NCBI RefSeq assembly: GCF_030268685.1
Contig: NZ_BSRQ01000024.1
Coordinates: 1-64,000, forward strand
DNA: 64,000 nt
DNA from: Microtetraspora sp. NBRC 13810
GTDB taxonomy: Bacteria; Actinomycetota; Actinomycetes; Streptosporangiales; Streptosporangiaceae
Reading direction: 5' to 3'
The position numbers and the translations under genes are program-made. A model generated the notes under the pieces. The model was not told the DNA's origin. It made no database searches and worked only from the letters and a program-made list of their open reading frames with translations. Of the stretch, positions 33,983 through 42,069 are shown one piece after another. Every line of letters starts with the position of its first letter. Positions within the stretch are counted from its first letter, which is position 1.

Positions 33983-34095
33983 TTCTTCCCTGGTTTCTCA
34001 TGCTTGCCGGGGTCGTCGGGGCGGGCTCCATCGGAGTTCGGCTTCGGCTTAGGAACCGGCTTGTCTTCTGGCTTGTCGCCATCGTGCTTGCCCAT
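33979..34095 (-). CDS. 38-aa Lys/Asp/Pro-rich peptide, candidate RiPP precursor
   Basis: Short gene with a strong ribosome site (GGAGA, 9 bp before ATG 34095) encoding 38 residues that are almost all Lys, Asp, Glu, Pro, Gly and His. It begins MGKHDGDK, has a central KPVPKPKP segment and NSDG, and ends in alternating Lys/Pro/Gly. It contains DG and NS sites, the kinds of position where aspartimide or isoaspartate forms. Its stop overlaps the GTG of the isoaspartyl-methyltransferase-like gene (GTGA), so the two are made together. It may be a modified peptide or a small partner of the enzyme. No leader/core boundary is obvious. Confidence 0.6.
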   Translation of the reverse strand: MGKHDGDKPEDKPVPKPKPNSDGARPDDPGKHEKPGKK

Positions 34096-34219
34096 TGACT
34101 GACTCTCCTGACCTTTGCCGATCATCTTTCGTTGGAATGTGCTCGGCCATCGTAGCTCCGTTAGCCGAGCCGGGTAGACCTCCAAACAATAAGGCGGAGC
34201 CCGAAAAGGGATATCAGCG

Positions 34220-34462
34220 ATGATATTTGTCGCAAACGAAAATCGACATGCTATATCCCCTGCATGCCGGTTCCAGGGAGATCGCACCTCGGACTGGCTC
34301 GAGGCGGGAGACGCGACGCTGACCGCCATCACGAGCGGCCTGCTCGTTCCGTCGAACTATTGGCGGGCGGCTGAGGTGGTCGCCGCAGTAGAGGCGCGGC
34401 GTCTACCCGAGGCCGGCGAGTTGCGGGAAGCGTACCGGGAGCTGTGCGCGCCGTCCTCGTGA
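34220..34462 (+). CDS. Small unassigned ORF, possibly a C-terminal fragment
   Basis: Open frame of 80 aa. The first 20 residues look unlike protein, but from SDWLEAGDATLTAITSGLLV through NYWRAAEVVAAVEARRLPEA it is well-formed helical sequence, ending REAYRELCAPSS. This looks like the C-terminus of a larger protein whose 5' part has been lost, or a genuine short protein starting late. No ribosome site supports ATG 34220. It lies divergent from the peptide/methyltransferase cassette and just before alkA. Function not recognised. Confidence 0.4.
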   Translation: MIFVANENRHAISPACRFQGDRTSDWLEAGDATLTAITSGLLVPSNYWRAAEVVAAVEARRLPEAGELREAYRELCAPSS

Positions 34463-34534
34463 AGGTCAACGCTGACGGGTCTGGTGCGGGCCTTCCCTTC
34501 TGGGCCACGCAGGTCTCGCTGCTAGCTTGGCGGG

Positions 34535-35587
34535 ATGACCGGCCGGGATCGTGGTGCCATGCACGGGAACAGTGGCCACCAGGAGTGTGGCGGGAGTGTG
34601 GCGGACGCCAGGTCGGTGGCGGGGTTCGATGGCGCCGGAGGGCCCGAACGGCGGCTCACGGGTGAGGCGCGCGGCGGGGTGTCGGTGGAGGCGGGGCCCG
34701 GGACGCTGTCGTTGCGGCTGCCGTTCCGGTCGCCGCTGTGCCCGGACAACCTGTTCGGGCATCTCGCGGCGACCGCGGTGCCGGGGGTGGAGGAGTGGCG
34801 GGACGGGGCCTACCGGCGCACGCTGCGCCTGCCGTACGGGCAGGGGGTGGTGGCGTTGCGGCCGGCGCCCGGCCACGTCGCCTGCGAGCTGACGCTGACC
34901 GACCTGCGCGACGTGTCCACGGCGATCTCCCGGTGCCGCTGGATGCTGGACCTGGACGCGGACCCGGTCGTGGTGGACGACCTGCTGAGCCGTGACCCGG
35001 TGCTGGCCCCGCTGGTGGCCCGGAGTCCGGGCCGCAGGGTGCCGCGGACCGTGGACGGGGCGGAGTTCGCGGTCCGCGCGGTGCTCGGCCAGCAGGTGTC
35101 CACCGCGGCGGCACGCACGCACGCCGGGCGGCTCGCGGCGGCGTACGGCGAGCCGGTCAGCGACCCGGGCGGCGGGCTCACCCGCCTCTTCCCCAGCCCG
35201 CAGGCGCTGGCCGGGCTGGACCCCGCCGCGCTCGCCATGCCGCGGTCCCGGCGGACGGCCCTCATCGGGCTCGTCGGCGCGCTGGCCGCGGGCGAGATCG
35301 ACCTCGGGCCCGGCGCCGACCCGGAGCGCGCCCGCGCCCGGCTCCTGGAGCTGCCCGGACTCGGGCCGTGGACGGTGGAGACCGTCGCGATGCGCGCGCT
35401 CGGCGACCCGGACGCGTTCATCCCCGGCGACCTCGGCGTCCGGCTGGCCGCCCGCGAGCTGGGCCTGCCCACGACGCCGGGCGCGCTGAACCGGCGCTCG
35501 GCCGCCTGGCGCCCCTGGCGCGCCTACGCCGTGCAGCACCTCTGGGCCACCGGCGACCACCCGATCAACCGCCTGCCCTCCGCGTGA
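34535..35587 (+). CDS. alkA: DNA-3-methyladenine glycosylase II (AlkA)
   Basis: Base-excision repair glycosylase removing alkylated purines. It has an AlkA N-terminal domain (about 50-135; LSLRLPFRSPLCPDNLFGHL) and a HhH-GPD domain (about 155-330). Key features are AVLGQQVSTAAARTHAGRL, the helix-hairpin-helix LPGLGPWTVETVAMRALG and the catalytic Asp in PDAFIPGDLGVRLAA. The first 45 residues from ATG 34535 are Gly-rich and unconserved, so a later start (for example GTG 34679) is possible. The usual Ada methyltransferase domain found fused in some actinobacteria is absent. It appears to be a single-gene unit. Confidence 0.88.
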   Translation: MTGRDRGAMHGNSGHQECGGSVADARSVAGFDGAGGPERRLTGEARGGVSVEAGPGTLSLRLPFRSPLCPDNLFGHLAATAVPGVEEWRDGAYRRTLRLPYGQGVVALRPAPGHVACELTLTDLRDVSTAISRCRWMLDLDADPVVVDDLLSRDPVLAPLVARSPGRRVPRTVDGAEFAVRAVLGQQVSTAAARTHAGRLAAAYGEPVSDPGGGLTRLFPSPQALAGLDPAALAMPRSRRTALIGLVGALAAGEIDLGPGADPERARARLLELPGLGPWTVETVAMRALGDPDAFIPGDLGVRLAARELGLPTTPGALNRRSAAWRPWRAYAVQHLWATGDHPINRLPSA

Positions 35588-35608
35588 GCGACCGCCCGCC
35601 GTACCCGG

Positions 35609-35824
35609 TCAGCTGTGTTCTTCGAGGAAGATCGCGAACTCCTCCAGCGAGATGCGGCCGTCGCCGTCCCGGTCGATCCGGCCGACCGCCGCGACCGCCC
35701 GCTCCGCCGGGATGGGCCGCCCCAGCACCTCCATCAGCCGGCTCAGCTCCGGCGCCGAGATGAGGCCGTCGCCGTCCGCATCCACCAGCTTGAAGGTCGC
35801 CGCGTACTCGGTCACGTCAGCCAT
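35609..35824 (-). CDS. Two-EF-hand calcium-binding protein
   Basis: Protein of 71 aa with two complete EF-hand loops: DADGDGLISAPEL at about residues 17-29 and DRDGDGRISLEEF at about 51-63. Both keep the acidic residues at loop positions 1, 3, 5 and 12 needed for Ca2+. A helix links them (LMEVLGRPIPAERAVAAVG), giving a single calmodulin-like lobe. There is no signal peptide, so it acts in the cytoplasm, perhaps as a Ca2+ buffer or sensor. Small proteins of this kind are frequent in Streptomyces and relatives. AGGCGGA lies about 6 bp before ATG 35824. It converges on alkA. Confidence 0.88.
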   Translation of the reverse strand: MADVTEYAATFKLVDADGDGLISAPELSRLMEVLGRPIPAERAVAAVGRIDRDGDGRISLEEFAIFLEEHS

Positions 35825-36014
35825 GGCATTCCGCCTTCCGGCAGCAGGGAGATCATCGAAACGCACCTTAGCGCGCTCCAACTCCCCGAAAGCGAAGAAG
35901 ACGAACCTCCGCCCCGCGCGCCGCCGAGGGGGACCGGTATGCCGGGAGCAGCGAAGGTAAAGAGAAGGGATAGGGAAGGTCATCCGGGGGTAGCGGGGGC
36001 GGGGAGGTGGTGGC

Positions 36015-37697
36015 ATGAGGCTGACGTTGACCTCGGATCTGTGGTGGAAGAACGCGGTGATCTACTGTCTGGACGTCGAGACGTACAAGGACGGCGACGG
36101 GGACGGGGTGGGTGACTTCCGGGGACTGACCCAGCAGATCGATCACCTGCGCGGGATGGGGGTCACCTGTGTGTGGCTGATGCCGTTCTTCCCCACGCCG
36201 AACCGGGACGACGGGTATGACATCGCCGACTTCTATGCCATCGATCCCAGGCTGGGGACGTTCGGGGAGTTCGTGGAGTTCGTCCGGACGGCCCGGGATC
36301 GGGGGCTGCGGGTGATCGCCGACCTGGTCGTCAACCACACGTCCGACCGGCATCCGTGGTTCCTGGACGCCCGGTCCAGCCGCGACTCCCGCTACCGGGA
36401 CTGGTACGTCTGGTCCGACAGGCCGGAGCCGGACGATCCCGATGCCGTCGTCTTCCCCGACGAGGAGAACAGCTTCTGGGAGTGGGACGAGAAGACCGGC
36501 CAGTACTACCTGCACAGCTTCTACAAACACCAGCCCGACCTGAACGTCGCCAATCCGGAGGTGCGCGACGAGATCACCAGGATCCTGGGATTCTGGATGG
36601 AACTGGGACTCTCCGGCTTCCGGATGGACGCGGTGCCGTTCCTGGTGGAGAACATCCGGGGGAAGGTGCCCGACCAGTCGAAGTTCCTCGGCGACCTGCG
36701 GGCGTTCATGAACCGCAGGGACGGCGGCGCGGTGCTGCTCGGCGAGGTCAACCTGCCCTACGACGACCTGCTGCACTACTTCGGCGGCGGCAACGGCGAC
36801 CGGCTCACCATGTGCTTCGACTTCATCGGCATGCAGAACGTCTACCTGTCGATGGCCAGGGGGGACGCCGGGCCGCTGGCGAAAGCGCTGCGGGAGCGGC
36901 CCCGGCCGCCCAAGGACTGCCAGTGGGCGAGCTTCCTGCGCAACCACGACGAGCTCACCCTGGACAAGCTGTCGGACGCGGAGCGGCAGGAGGTCTTCGA
37001 CGCGTTCGGCCCGGAGAAGGACATGCAGGTCTTCGGCCGGGGACTGCGCCGACGGCTGCCGTCGATGCTGGGCGGCGACCCGCGCCGGATCAAGATGGCC
37101 TACAGCCTGATGTTCTCGCTGCCCGGCACGCCGGTGCTGTTCTACGGCGAGGAGATCGGCCTGTCGGAGAACCTCGACGTCAAGGGCAGGACGGCGGTCC
37201 GGGTGCCCATGCAGTGGGGCCCGGAGCAGGGCGGCGGCTTCACCACGGCGGACGAGCCCCGGCTGCGCGTCCCGATGCCGGAGGGCCGCTACGGCCCCGA
37301 GCGGGTCAACGTGAGCGACCAGCGCCGCGACCCGGACTCGCTGCTGGCCTGGATCACGAAGCTCATCGAGTACTACCGGGAGTGCCCTGAGCTGGCCTGG
37401 GGCGAGTACACGGTGCTGGACGCGGGGAACGACGCGGTCTTCGCGCACCGGGCGGATGTGGACGACGCCACCGTGGTCGCCGTGCACAACCTGGCCGACG
37501 CCGACGCCGAGATCGTGCTCACCCTGGAGAACCTGGACGGGCAGGTCATGCTCACCGACCTGTTCACCGGCGACGACGTCGAGGTCACCGAGGACGGGAA
37601 GGCGCGCCTGTCCCTCGGCCCGTACGACTGCCGCTGGCTGCGCACCACCCGGGGCGGCGGTTCGCCCGACCAGGCGGGCCCGCAGGCGCGGTCCTGA
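36015..37697 (+). CDS. GH13 enzyme, trehalose-synthase-like
   Basis: Glycoside hydrolase family 13 protein of 560 aa resembling trehalose synthase/alpha-glucosidase. The barrel shows the four conserved regions: DLVVNHTSDRHPWF (I), GFRMDAVPFL with the nucleophile Asp (II), VLLGEVNLP with the acid Glu (III) and FLRNHDEL with the transition-state Asp (IV). A C-terminal beta domain (about 470-550) follows. It opens WWKNAVIYCLDVETYKDGDG, where TreS usually has YxxxVRSFxDSNGDG, so the specificity may differ. It would act on maltose/trehalose or alpha-glucosides in the cytoplasm. The LigD-like gene starts 15 bp downstream, perhaps cotranscribed. Confidence 0.88.
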   Translation: MRLTLTSDLWWKNAVIYCLDVETYKDGDGDGVGDFRGLTQQIDHLRGMGVTCVWLMPFFPTPNRDDGYDIADFYAIDPRLGTFGEFVEFVRTARDRGLRVIADLVVNHTSDRHPWFLDARSSRDSRYRDWYVWSDRPEPDDPDAVVFPDEENSFWEWDEKTGQYYLHSFYKHQPDLNVANPEVRDEITRILGFWMELGLSGFRMDAVPFLVENIRGKVPDQSKFLGDLRAFMNRRDGGAVLLGEVNLPYDDLLHYFGGGNGDRLTMCFDFIGMQNVYLSMARGDAGPLAKALRERPRPPKDCQWASFLRNHDELTLDKLSDAERQEVFDAFGPEKDMQVFGRGLRRRLPSMLGGDPRRIKMAYSLMFSLPGTPVLFYGEEIGLSENLDVKGRTAVRVPMQWGPEQGGGFTTADEPRLRVPMPEGRYGPERVNVSDQRRDPDSLLAWITKLIEYYRECPELAWGEYTVLDAGNDAVFAHRADVDDATVVAVHNLADADAEIVLTLENLDGQVMLTDLFTGDDVEVTEDGKARLSLGPYDCRWLRTTRGGGSPDQAGPQARS

Positions 37698-37712
37698 GGG
37701 TAGGAAACGGAC

Positions 37713-38705
37713 GTGGCGCACAAGCTCGATCGATATCGGGGCAGGCGCGATGCCGCCCGCACGCCGGAACCCGTGCCCGCCGAGGGACCGCTGCCGAAGG
37801 GCGACGACGACACCTTCGTCATCCAGGAGCACCACGCGCGTTCCCTGCACTGGGACCTGCGCCTGGAACGGGACGGCGTGCTGGTCTCCTGGGCGATCCC
37901 CAAGGGCCTGCCGCCCGACCCCGCCGTCAACCACCTGGCCGTGCACACCGAGGACCATCCCCTGGAGTACGCGGCCTTCGAGGGCGAGATCCCGCAGGGC
38001 GAGTACGGCGGCGGCACGATGACGATCTGGGACCGGGGCACCTACGCGGCGGAGAAGTGGACCGACCGCGAGGTCAAGGTGGTGCTCGACGGCTCCCGCA
38101 CGGCCGGCCGCTACGTGCTCTTCCGGACGCGCGGCAAGAACTGGATGATCCACCGGATGGATCCGCCGGCCGCCTCCTGGCACCCGCCGCCCGGCCCGCT
38201 CGCCCCGATGCGGCCGGTCACCCGCGCCCGCCTGCCGCGCGGCAGGGACGACCACCGCCTGGAGTTCGCCTGGGGCGGGCTGCGCGCGCTGGCCCACGTC
38301 GTGGGCGGCCGTCTCACATTACGGTCGGCGACGTCGGCCGACATCACGCCGGAGCACGGCTGGCTGCGCCCGTTCGCCTGCACCCTGGGCAGCAGGGCGG
38401 TGGTGCTCGACGGCGAGGTGGTCCGGCTGTCCGGCACCGAGTTCTACGTCTGCTACGACCTCCTCTACGACGACGGCCGCCCGCTGCTCGGCGAGCCGTA
38501 CGCGCTGCGCCGGGCCAGGCTGGAGGAGCTGGGCGTGAACGGCCCGCACTGGCAGACCGCGCCGTCGTGGCCGGGCGCCGAGGCGGGCGCGGTACGGCGG
38601 GCCGCCCGCGACCAGGGCCTGCCCGGCATCGTCGCCAAACGCCTGGACGCGGCCTACGAGCCGGGGGAGGAGTCGGCCGCCTGGGTCTTCGTGCCATCCA
38701 CATAG
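37713..38705 (+). CDS. LigD-type 3'-phosphoesterase fused to degenerate ligase domain
   Basis: Protein of 330 aa from a GTG. Residues about 30-150 form a LigD phosphoesterase (PE) domain with catalytic histidines in FVIQEHHARSLHWDLRLE and the IPQGEYGGGTM segment, which would trim 3'-phosphate or ribonucleotide ends. Residues about 175-330 match the ATP-dependent ligase adenylation domain, but motif I (normally K-x-DG) reads EFAWGGLRAL with no Lys or Asp, the EG before IVAK is PG, and the motif V lysines are absent because the protein ends at WVFVPST. The OB fold is missing too. Ligation is therefore not expected. Motif III (VLDGEVV) survives. Confidence 0.85.
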   Translation: MAHKLDRYRGRRDAARTPEPVPAEGPLPKGDDDTFVIQEHHARSLHWDLRLERDGVLVSWAIPKGLPPDPAVNHLAVHTEDHPLEYAAFEGEIPQGEYGGGTMTIWDRGTYAAEKWTDREVKVVLDGSRTAGRYVLFRTRGKNWMIHRMDPPAASWHPPPGPLAPMRPVTRARLPRGRDDHRLEFAWGGLRALAHVVGGRLTLRSATSADITPEHGWLRPFACTLGSRAVVLDGEVVRLSGTEFYVCYDLLYDDGRPLLGEPYALRRARLEELGVNGPHWQTAPSWPGAEAGAVRRAARDQGLPGIVAKRLDAAYEPGEESAAWVFVPST

Positions 38706-38777
38706 TGATACACACTTCTTGATATGTGAGACAACTTGCTATCGTTCCTCCGTTGGCTCGAAGAGGAGGAACGCGGC

Positions 38778-39587
38778 ATGCCGGACAAGCAGGCGGTCTA
38801 CACGCACGGGCACCACGAATCGGTGCTGAGGTCCCATCGGTGGCGCACCGCGGAGAACTCCGCGGCCTACCTGCTCCCGCACCTGCGGCCGGGCATGACG
38901 CTGCTCGACGTCGGAGCGGGCCCCGGCACGATCACCGCGGACCTGGCCGCGCGGGTCGCCCCCGGCCGGGTGACCGCCGTCGAGGTCACCGCCGACGCCC
39001 TCGCCCTGGCCAGGGCCGAGGCCGCCGCCCGCGGCCAGGACAACATCGACTTCGTCGTCGCCGACGTGCACGCCCTCGACTTCCCCGACGCGTCCTTCGA
39101 CGTCGTGCACGCCCACCAGGTGCTGCAACACGTGGCCGACCCGGTCCAGGCGCTGCGCGAGATGCGCAGGGTGTGCCGGCCGGGCGGCGTCGTCGCGGCC
39201 AGGGACAGCGACTACGCCGGCTTCACCTGGCACCCCCGGCTGCCCGAACTGGACGAGTGGATGGCGCTCTACCAGAAGGTCGCCAGGAACAACGGCGGCG
39301 AACCCGACGCCGGCACCCACCTGTACTCCTGGGCCCGCGCCGCCGGCTTCACCGACATCACCCCCAGCGCCGCCGCCTGGTGCTTCGCCGGCCCCCGGGA
39401 CCGCACCTGGTGGGGTGAGATGTGGGCCGAGCGCGTCCTCAACTCCGACATGGCCGCCCAGGCCGTCGCCTCCGCCGCCGCCACCCCCGAAGACCTCCAC
39501 CGCCTCTCCACCGCCTGGCGCACCTGGTCCACCACCCCCGACGCCAGCCTCCTCATCCCGCACGGCGAAATCCTCTGCCGACGCTGA
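38778..39587 (+). CDS. Class I SAM-dependent methyltransferase
   Basis: Methyltransferase of 269 aa of the UbiE/Methyltransf_11 type. Motif I is LLDVGAGPGTITADLAARV, followed by acidic VEVTADAL, the motif II region FVVADVHALDFPDASFDVVH and post-motif LQHVADPVQALREMRRVCRPGGV. The C-terminal part (WALYQ-like helix, GTHLYSWARAAGF) shapes the acceptor site, which is unknown. GAGGAGGA lies 8 bp before ATG 38778. The 72-bp upstream region is AT-rich with TTGATA and TATCGT elements at promoter-like spacing, so it is probably transcribed on its own. Confidence 0.88.
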   Translation: MPDKQAVYTHGHHESVLRSHRWRTAENSAAYLLPHLRPGMTLLDVGAGPGTITADLAARVAPGRVTAVEVTADALALARAEAAARGQDNIDFVVADVHALDFPDASFDVVHAHQVLQHVADPVQALREMRRVCRPGGVVAARDSDYAGFTWHPRLPELDEWMALYQKVARNNGGEPDAGTHLYSWARAAGFTDITPSAAAWCFAGPRDRTWWGEMWAERVLNSDMAAQAVASAAATPEDLHRLSTAWRTWSTTPDASLLIPHGEILCRR

Positions 39588-39661
39588 CCAACCGGATTCG
39601 GGCCTCTCCGCCCGGAGAAGGTAGACAGTTCAGGAATGCAGGGTGGCGGTGAGGAGCCGGG

Positions 39662-40783
39662 ATGAAGGTGGTGGTGGTCGGGGCGGGGGTCGCGGGGGTG
39701 GCACTGGCGCGGGGGCTGGTGGCGGTGGGGCACGAGGTCGAGGTGTATGAGCAGGCGAGCGGGCCGCGTACGGCCGGCGGCTCGGTGACGTTGTGGAGCG
39801 CGGGCACCGGGATCCTGCGTGACCTCGGCGTCGAGGTGACCGGGCTCGGACGGCGGATCGACCGGCTGGAGCAGTGGTCCAGCGACGGGCGGATCCTGTT
39901 CACCGCCGACGTCTCGCGGGCCGCCCGCCGGTTCGGCTCGCCCACCGTGCACGTGCGGCGGCAGCACCTCGTACAGGCTCTCGCGGCCGGCCTGCCACCG
40001 GGCGTGATCAGGTACGGCAGGCGCTGCACCGGGGTGCGCGGCACGACCGCGGTGTTCGCGGACGGCGGGACGGCCCGCGGCGACGTGCTGGTCGGCGCGG
40101 ACGGCCGGTGGTCGCCGGTGCGCGACCACCTCCAGGGCGGCGACCCGGCCCGGCCCACCGGCTGGGTGACCTGGCAGGGCGTGACCGAGCTGCCGATCGA
40201 CGTCACCGGCTCGCACCGGGGGGTGCTGATCAACGGCAGGGAGGGACTGTGCGGGCTGATGCCGCCGGGGGACGGGCTGCTGCTGTGGTGGTTCGACTTC
40301 CGGGCCGGGGAGACGCCCGCCGCGGACTGGCCGGGGCTGCTGGCCGAGCGGTTCGGCGGCTGGGCGTCACCGGTGCCGGAGGTGCTGGCGGCGGTGGCGG
40401 GCAGCGCGGACGCGGGCTTCTTCGCGCACTACCGGCAGCGGGTGCCGCGGGTGTGGGGGCGGGGCGGGGCGACGCTGGCCGGCGACTCGGCGCACGCCAT
40501 GCCGCCCAGCATGGCCCAGGGCGTCAACCAGGCGCTGGAGGACGCCTGGGCGCTGACGGCGGCGCTGACCGGCCCGAGCGCCCACCCGGTCGCGGCCCGG
40601 CTGCGCGCCTACGAGCGCCACAGGTCGCGCAAGGCCGGGCTGGTCGCCTGGGTCTCCGGCACGAGCACCACCGACAGGTACCGCCCGCCGTCCCTGATGC
40701 GACTCGTCCCCGACGGGCTCGCCACCCGGCTGAACACCGCGTGGCTCGGCCGGGCCAGCACCTACCTCGACCATCTTCCGTGA
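39662..40783 (+). CDS. FAD-dependent aromatic monooxygenase
   Basis: Class A flavoprotein monooxygenase of 373 aa. FAD-binding motifs: GxGxxG in VVVVGAGVAGVALARGLVAV, the DG motif VLVGADGRWSPVRD and the GD motif GATLAGDSAHAMPPSMAQGV. It matches the PHBH/salicylate-hydroxylase-like fold and would hydroxylate an aromatic or epoxidise an unsaturated compound using NAD(P)H and O2. The substrate is unknown. GAGGAG lies about 7 bp before the ATG. It is 74 bp after the methyltransferase on the same strand, so the two could serve one tailoring or detoxification route, but no other pathway gene is nearby. Confidence 0.87.
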   Translation: MKVVVVGAGVAGVALARGLVAVGHEVEVYEQASGPRTAGGSVTLWSAGTGILRDLGVEVTGLGRRIDRLEQWSSDGRILFTADVSRAARRFGSPTVHVRRQHLVQALAAGLPPGVIRYGRRCTGVRGTTAVFADGGTARGDVLVGADGRWSPVRDHLQGGDPARPTGWVTWQGVTELPIDVTGSHRGVLINGREGLCGLMPPGDGLLLWWFDFRAGETPAADWPGLLAERFGGWASPVPEVLAAVAGSADAGFFAHYRQRVPRVWGRGGATLAGDSAHAMPPSMAQGVNQALEDAWALTAALTGPSAHPVAARLRAYERHRSRKAGLVAWVSGTSTTDRYRPPSLMRLVPDGLATRLNTAWLGRASTYLDHLP

Positions 40784-40964
40784 GCCAGGAACGTGCCAAA
40801 AATTTTCCTCGTCTGGGGCAATCCGCTGGCCAAAGTGAGACTTTCGGCACGTCTGGGGGAATCTCCAGGGATGAGGGCGACGTTAGACGTAGATATCTAG
40901 GTGCGGCCCGCTCGTCAGTGCGGCAGCCACGACAGACCAGGGACTAGTCGCCCAGGAGGTATCC

Positions 40965-42065
40965 GTGTCGCCTGCCAGTTCGACTCGAACCGAGTCCTCC
41001 AAGATGACCGAGCCGACCGCCGAGGTCTCGCCGCAGCCCGCGAAGCCCGACGAGGACGACGAGGCCTACGCCCTCCTCGAAGCCGACGCGCTGGAGGAGG
41101 ACGACGACGACGATGACGACGGCGCCCCGATCGCGCAGATCGCGACCCCCGGCGCCACCGCAGACCCGGTCAAGGACTATCTGAAGCAGATCGGCAAGGT
41201 CTCGCTGCTCAACGCCGAGCAGGAGGTCGAGCTCGCCAAGCGCATCGAGGCGGGCCTCTTCGCCGAGGACCAGCTGGCCACCGACGGCGAGCGGCTGCCG
41301 GTGGACGTGCGGGCCGAGCTGGAATGGATCGCCGAGGACGGCAGGCGGGCCAAGAACCACCTGCTGGAGGCCAACCTGCGGCTGGTCGTCTCGCTGGCCA
41401 AGCGGTACACCGGGCGCGGCATGCTCTTCCTGGACCTCATCCAGGAGGGCAACCTGGGCCTGATCCGCGCGGTGGAGAAGTTCGACTACACCAAGGGCTT
41501 CAAGTTCTCCACCTACGCCACCTGGTGGATCAAGCAGGCGATCACCCGGGCGATGGCCGACCAGGCGCGGACCATCCGGATCCCGGTGCACATGGTCGAA
41601 GTGATCAACAAGCTGGCCCGGGTGCAGCGCCAGATGCTCCAGGACCTCGGCCGCGAGCCGACTCCCGAGGAGCTCGCCGTCGAGCTGGACATGCCGCCCG
41701 AGAAGATCGTCGAGGTGCAGAAGTACGGCCGCGAGCCGATCTCGCTGCACACTCCGCTGGGCGAGGAGGGCGACAGCGAGTTCGGCGACCTCATCGAGGA
41801 CTCCGAGGCGATCGTCCCGGAGGACGCGGTGAGCTTCGCGCTGTTGCAGCGGCAGCTTCACTCGGTGCTCGACACGCTGTCCGAGCGGGAGGCGGGCGTC
41901 GTCTCGATGCGGTTCGGCCTGACCGACGGCCAGGCGAAGACGCTGGACGAGATCGGCAAGGTCTACGGCGTGACCCGGGAGCGGATCCGGCAGATCGAGT
42001 CGAAGACGATGTCCAAGCTGCGCCACCCGTCGCGGTCCCAGGCGTTGCGGGAGTACCTCGACTAG
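40965..42065 (+). CDS. HrdB/SigA-type RNA polymerase sigma factor
   Basis: Sigma-70 protein of 366 aa. A short acidic N-terminus (a run of about eight Asp/Glu) is followed by region 1.2 ([16 protein letters not shown]), region 2 ([33 protein letters not shown]), region 3 ([17 protein letters not shown]) and region 4 with the -35-binding helix ([20 protein letters not shown]). The wording is very close to Streptomyces HrdB, including [20 protein letters not shown], but the N-terminus is much shorter than HrdB. It may be the principal sigma factor or a group 2 paralogue. GTG 40965 has AGGAGGT 4 bp upstream, unusually strong. Confidence 0.92.
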   Translation: MSPASSTRTESSKMTEPTAEVSPQPAKPDEDDEAYALLEADALEEDDDDDDDGAPIAQIATPGATADPVKDYLKQIGKVSLLNAEQEVELAKRIEAGLFAEDQLATDGERLPVDVRAELEWIAEDGRRAKNHLLEANLRLVVSLAKRYTGRGMLFLDLIQEGNLGLIRAVEKFDYTKGFKFSTYATWWIKQAITRAMADQARTIRIPVHMVEVINKLARVQRQMLQDLGREPTPEELAVELDMPPEKIVEVQKYGREPISLHTPLGEEGDSEFGDLIEDSEAIVPEDAVSFALLQRQLHSVLDTLSEREAGVVSMRFGLTDGQAKTLDEIGKVYGVTRERIRQIESKTMSKLRHPSRSQALREYLD

Positions 42066-42069
42066 GCGG

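Noticed and set aside
39874-40947. Overlapping frame of 357 codons inside the monooxygenase gene
   Set aside because: Arg/Gly/Ala shadow of the real gene, which has clear FAD motifs.
41040-41110. Acidic Asp/Glu run of the sigma factor as a sign of frameshift
   Set aside because: The frame stays intact into region 1.2 and acidic N-termini are normal for HrdB-type factors.
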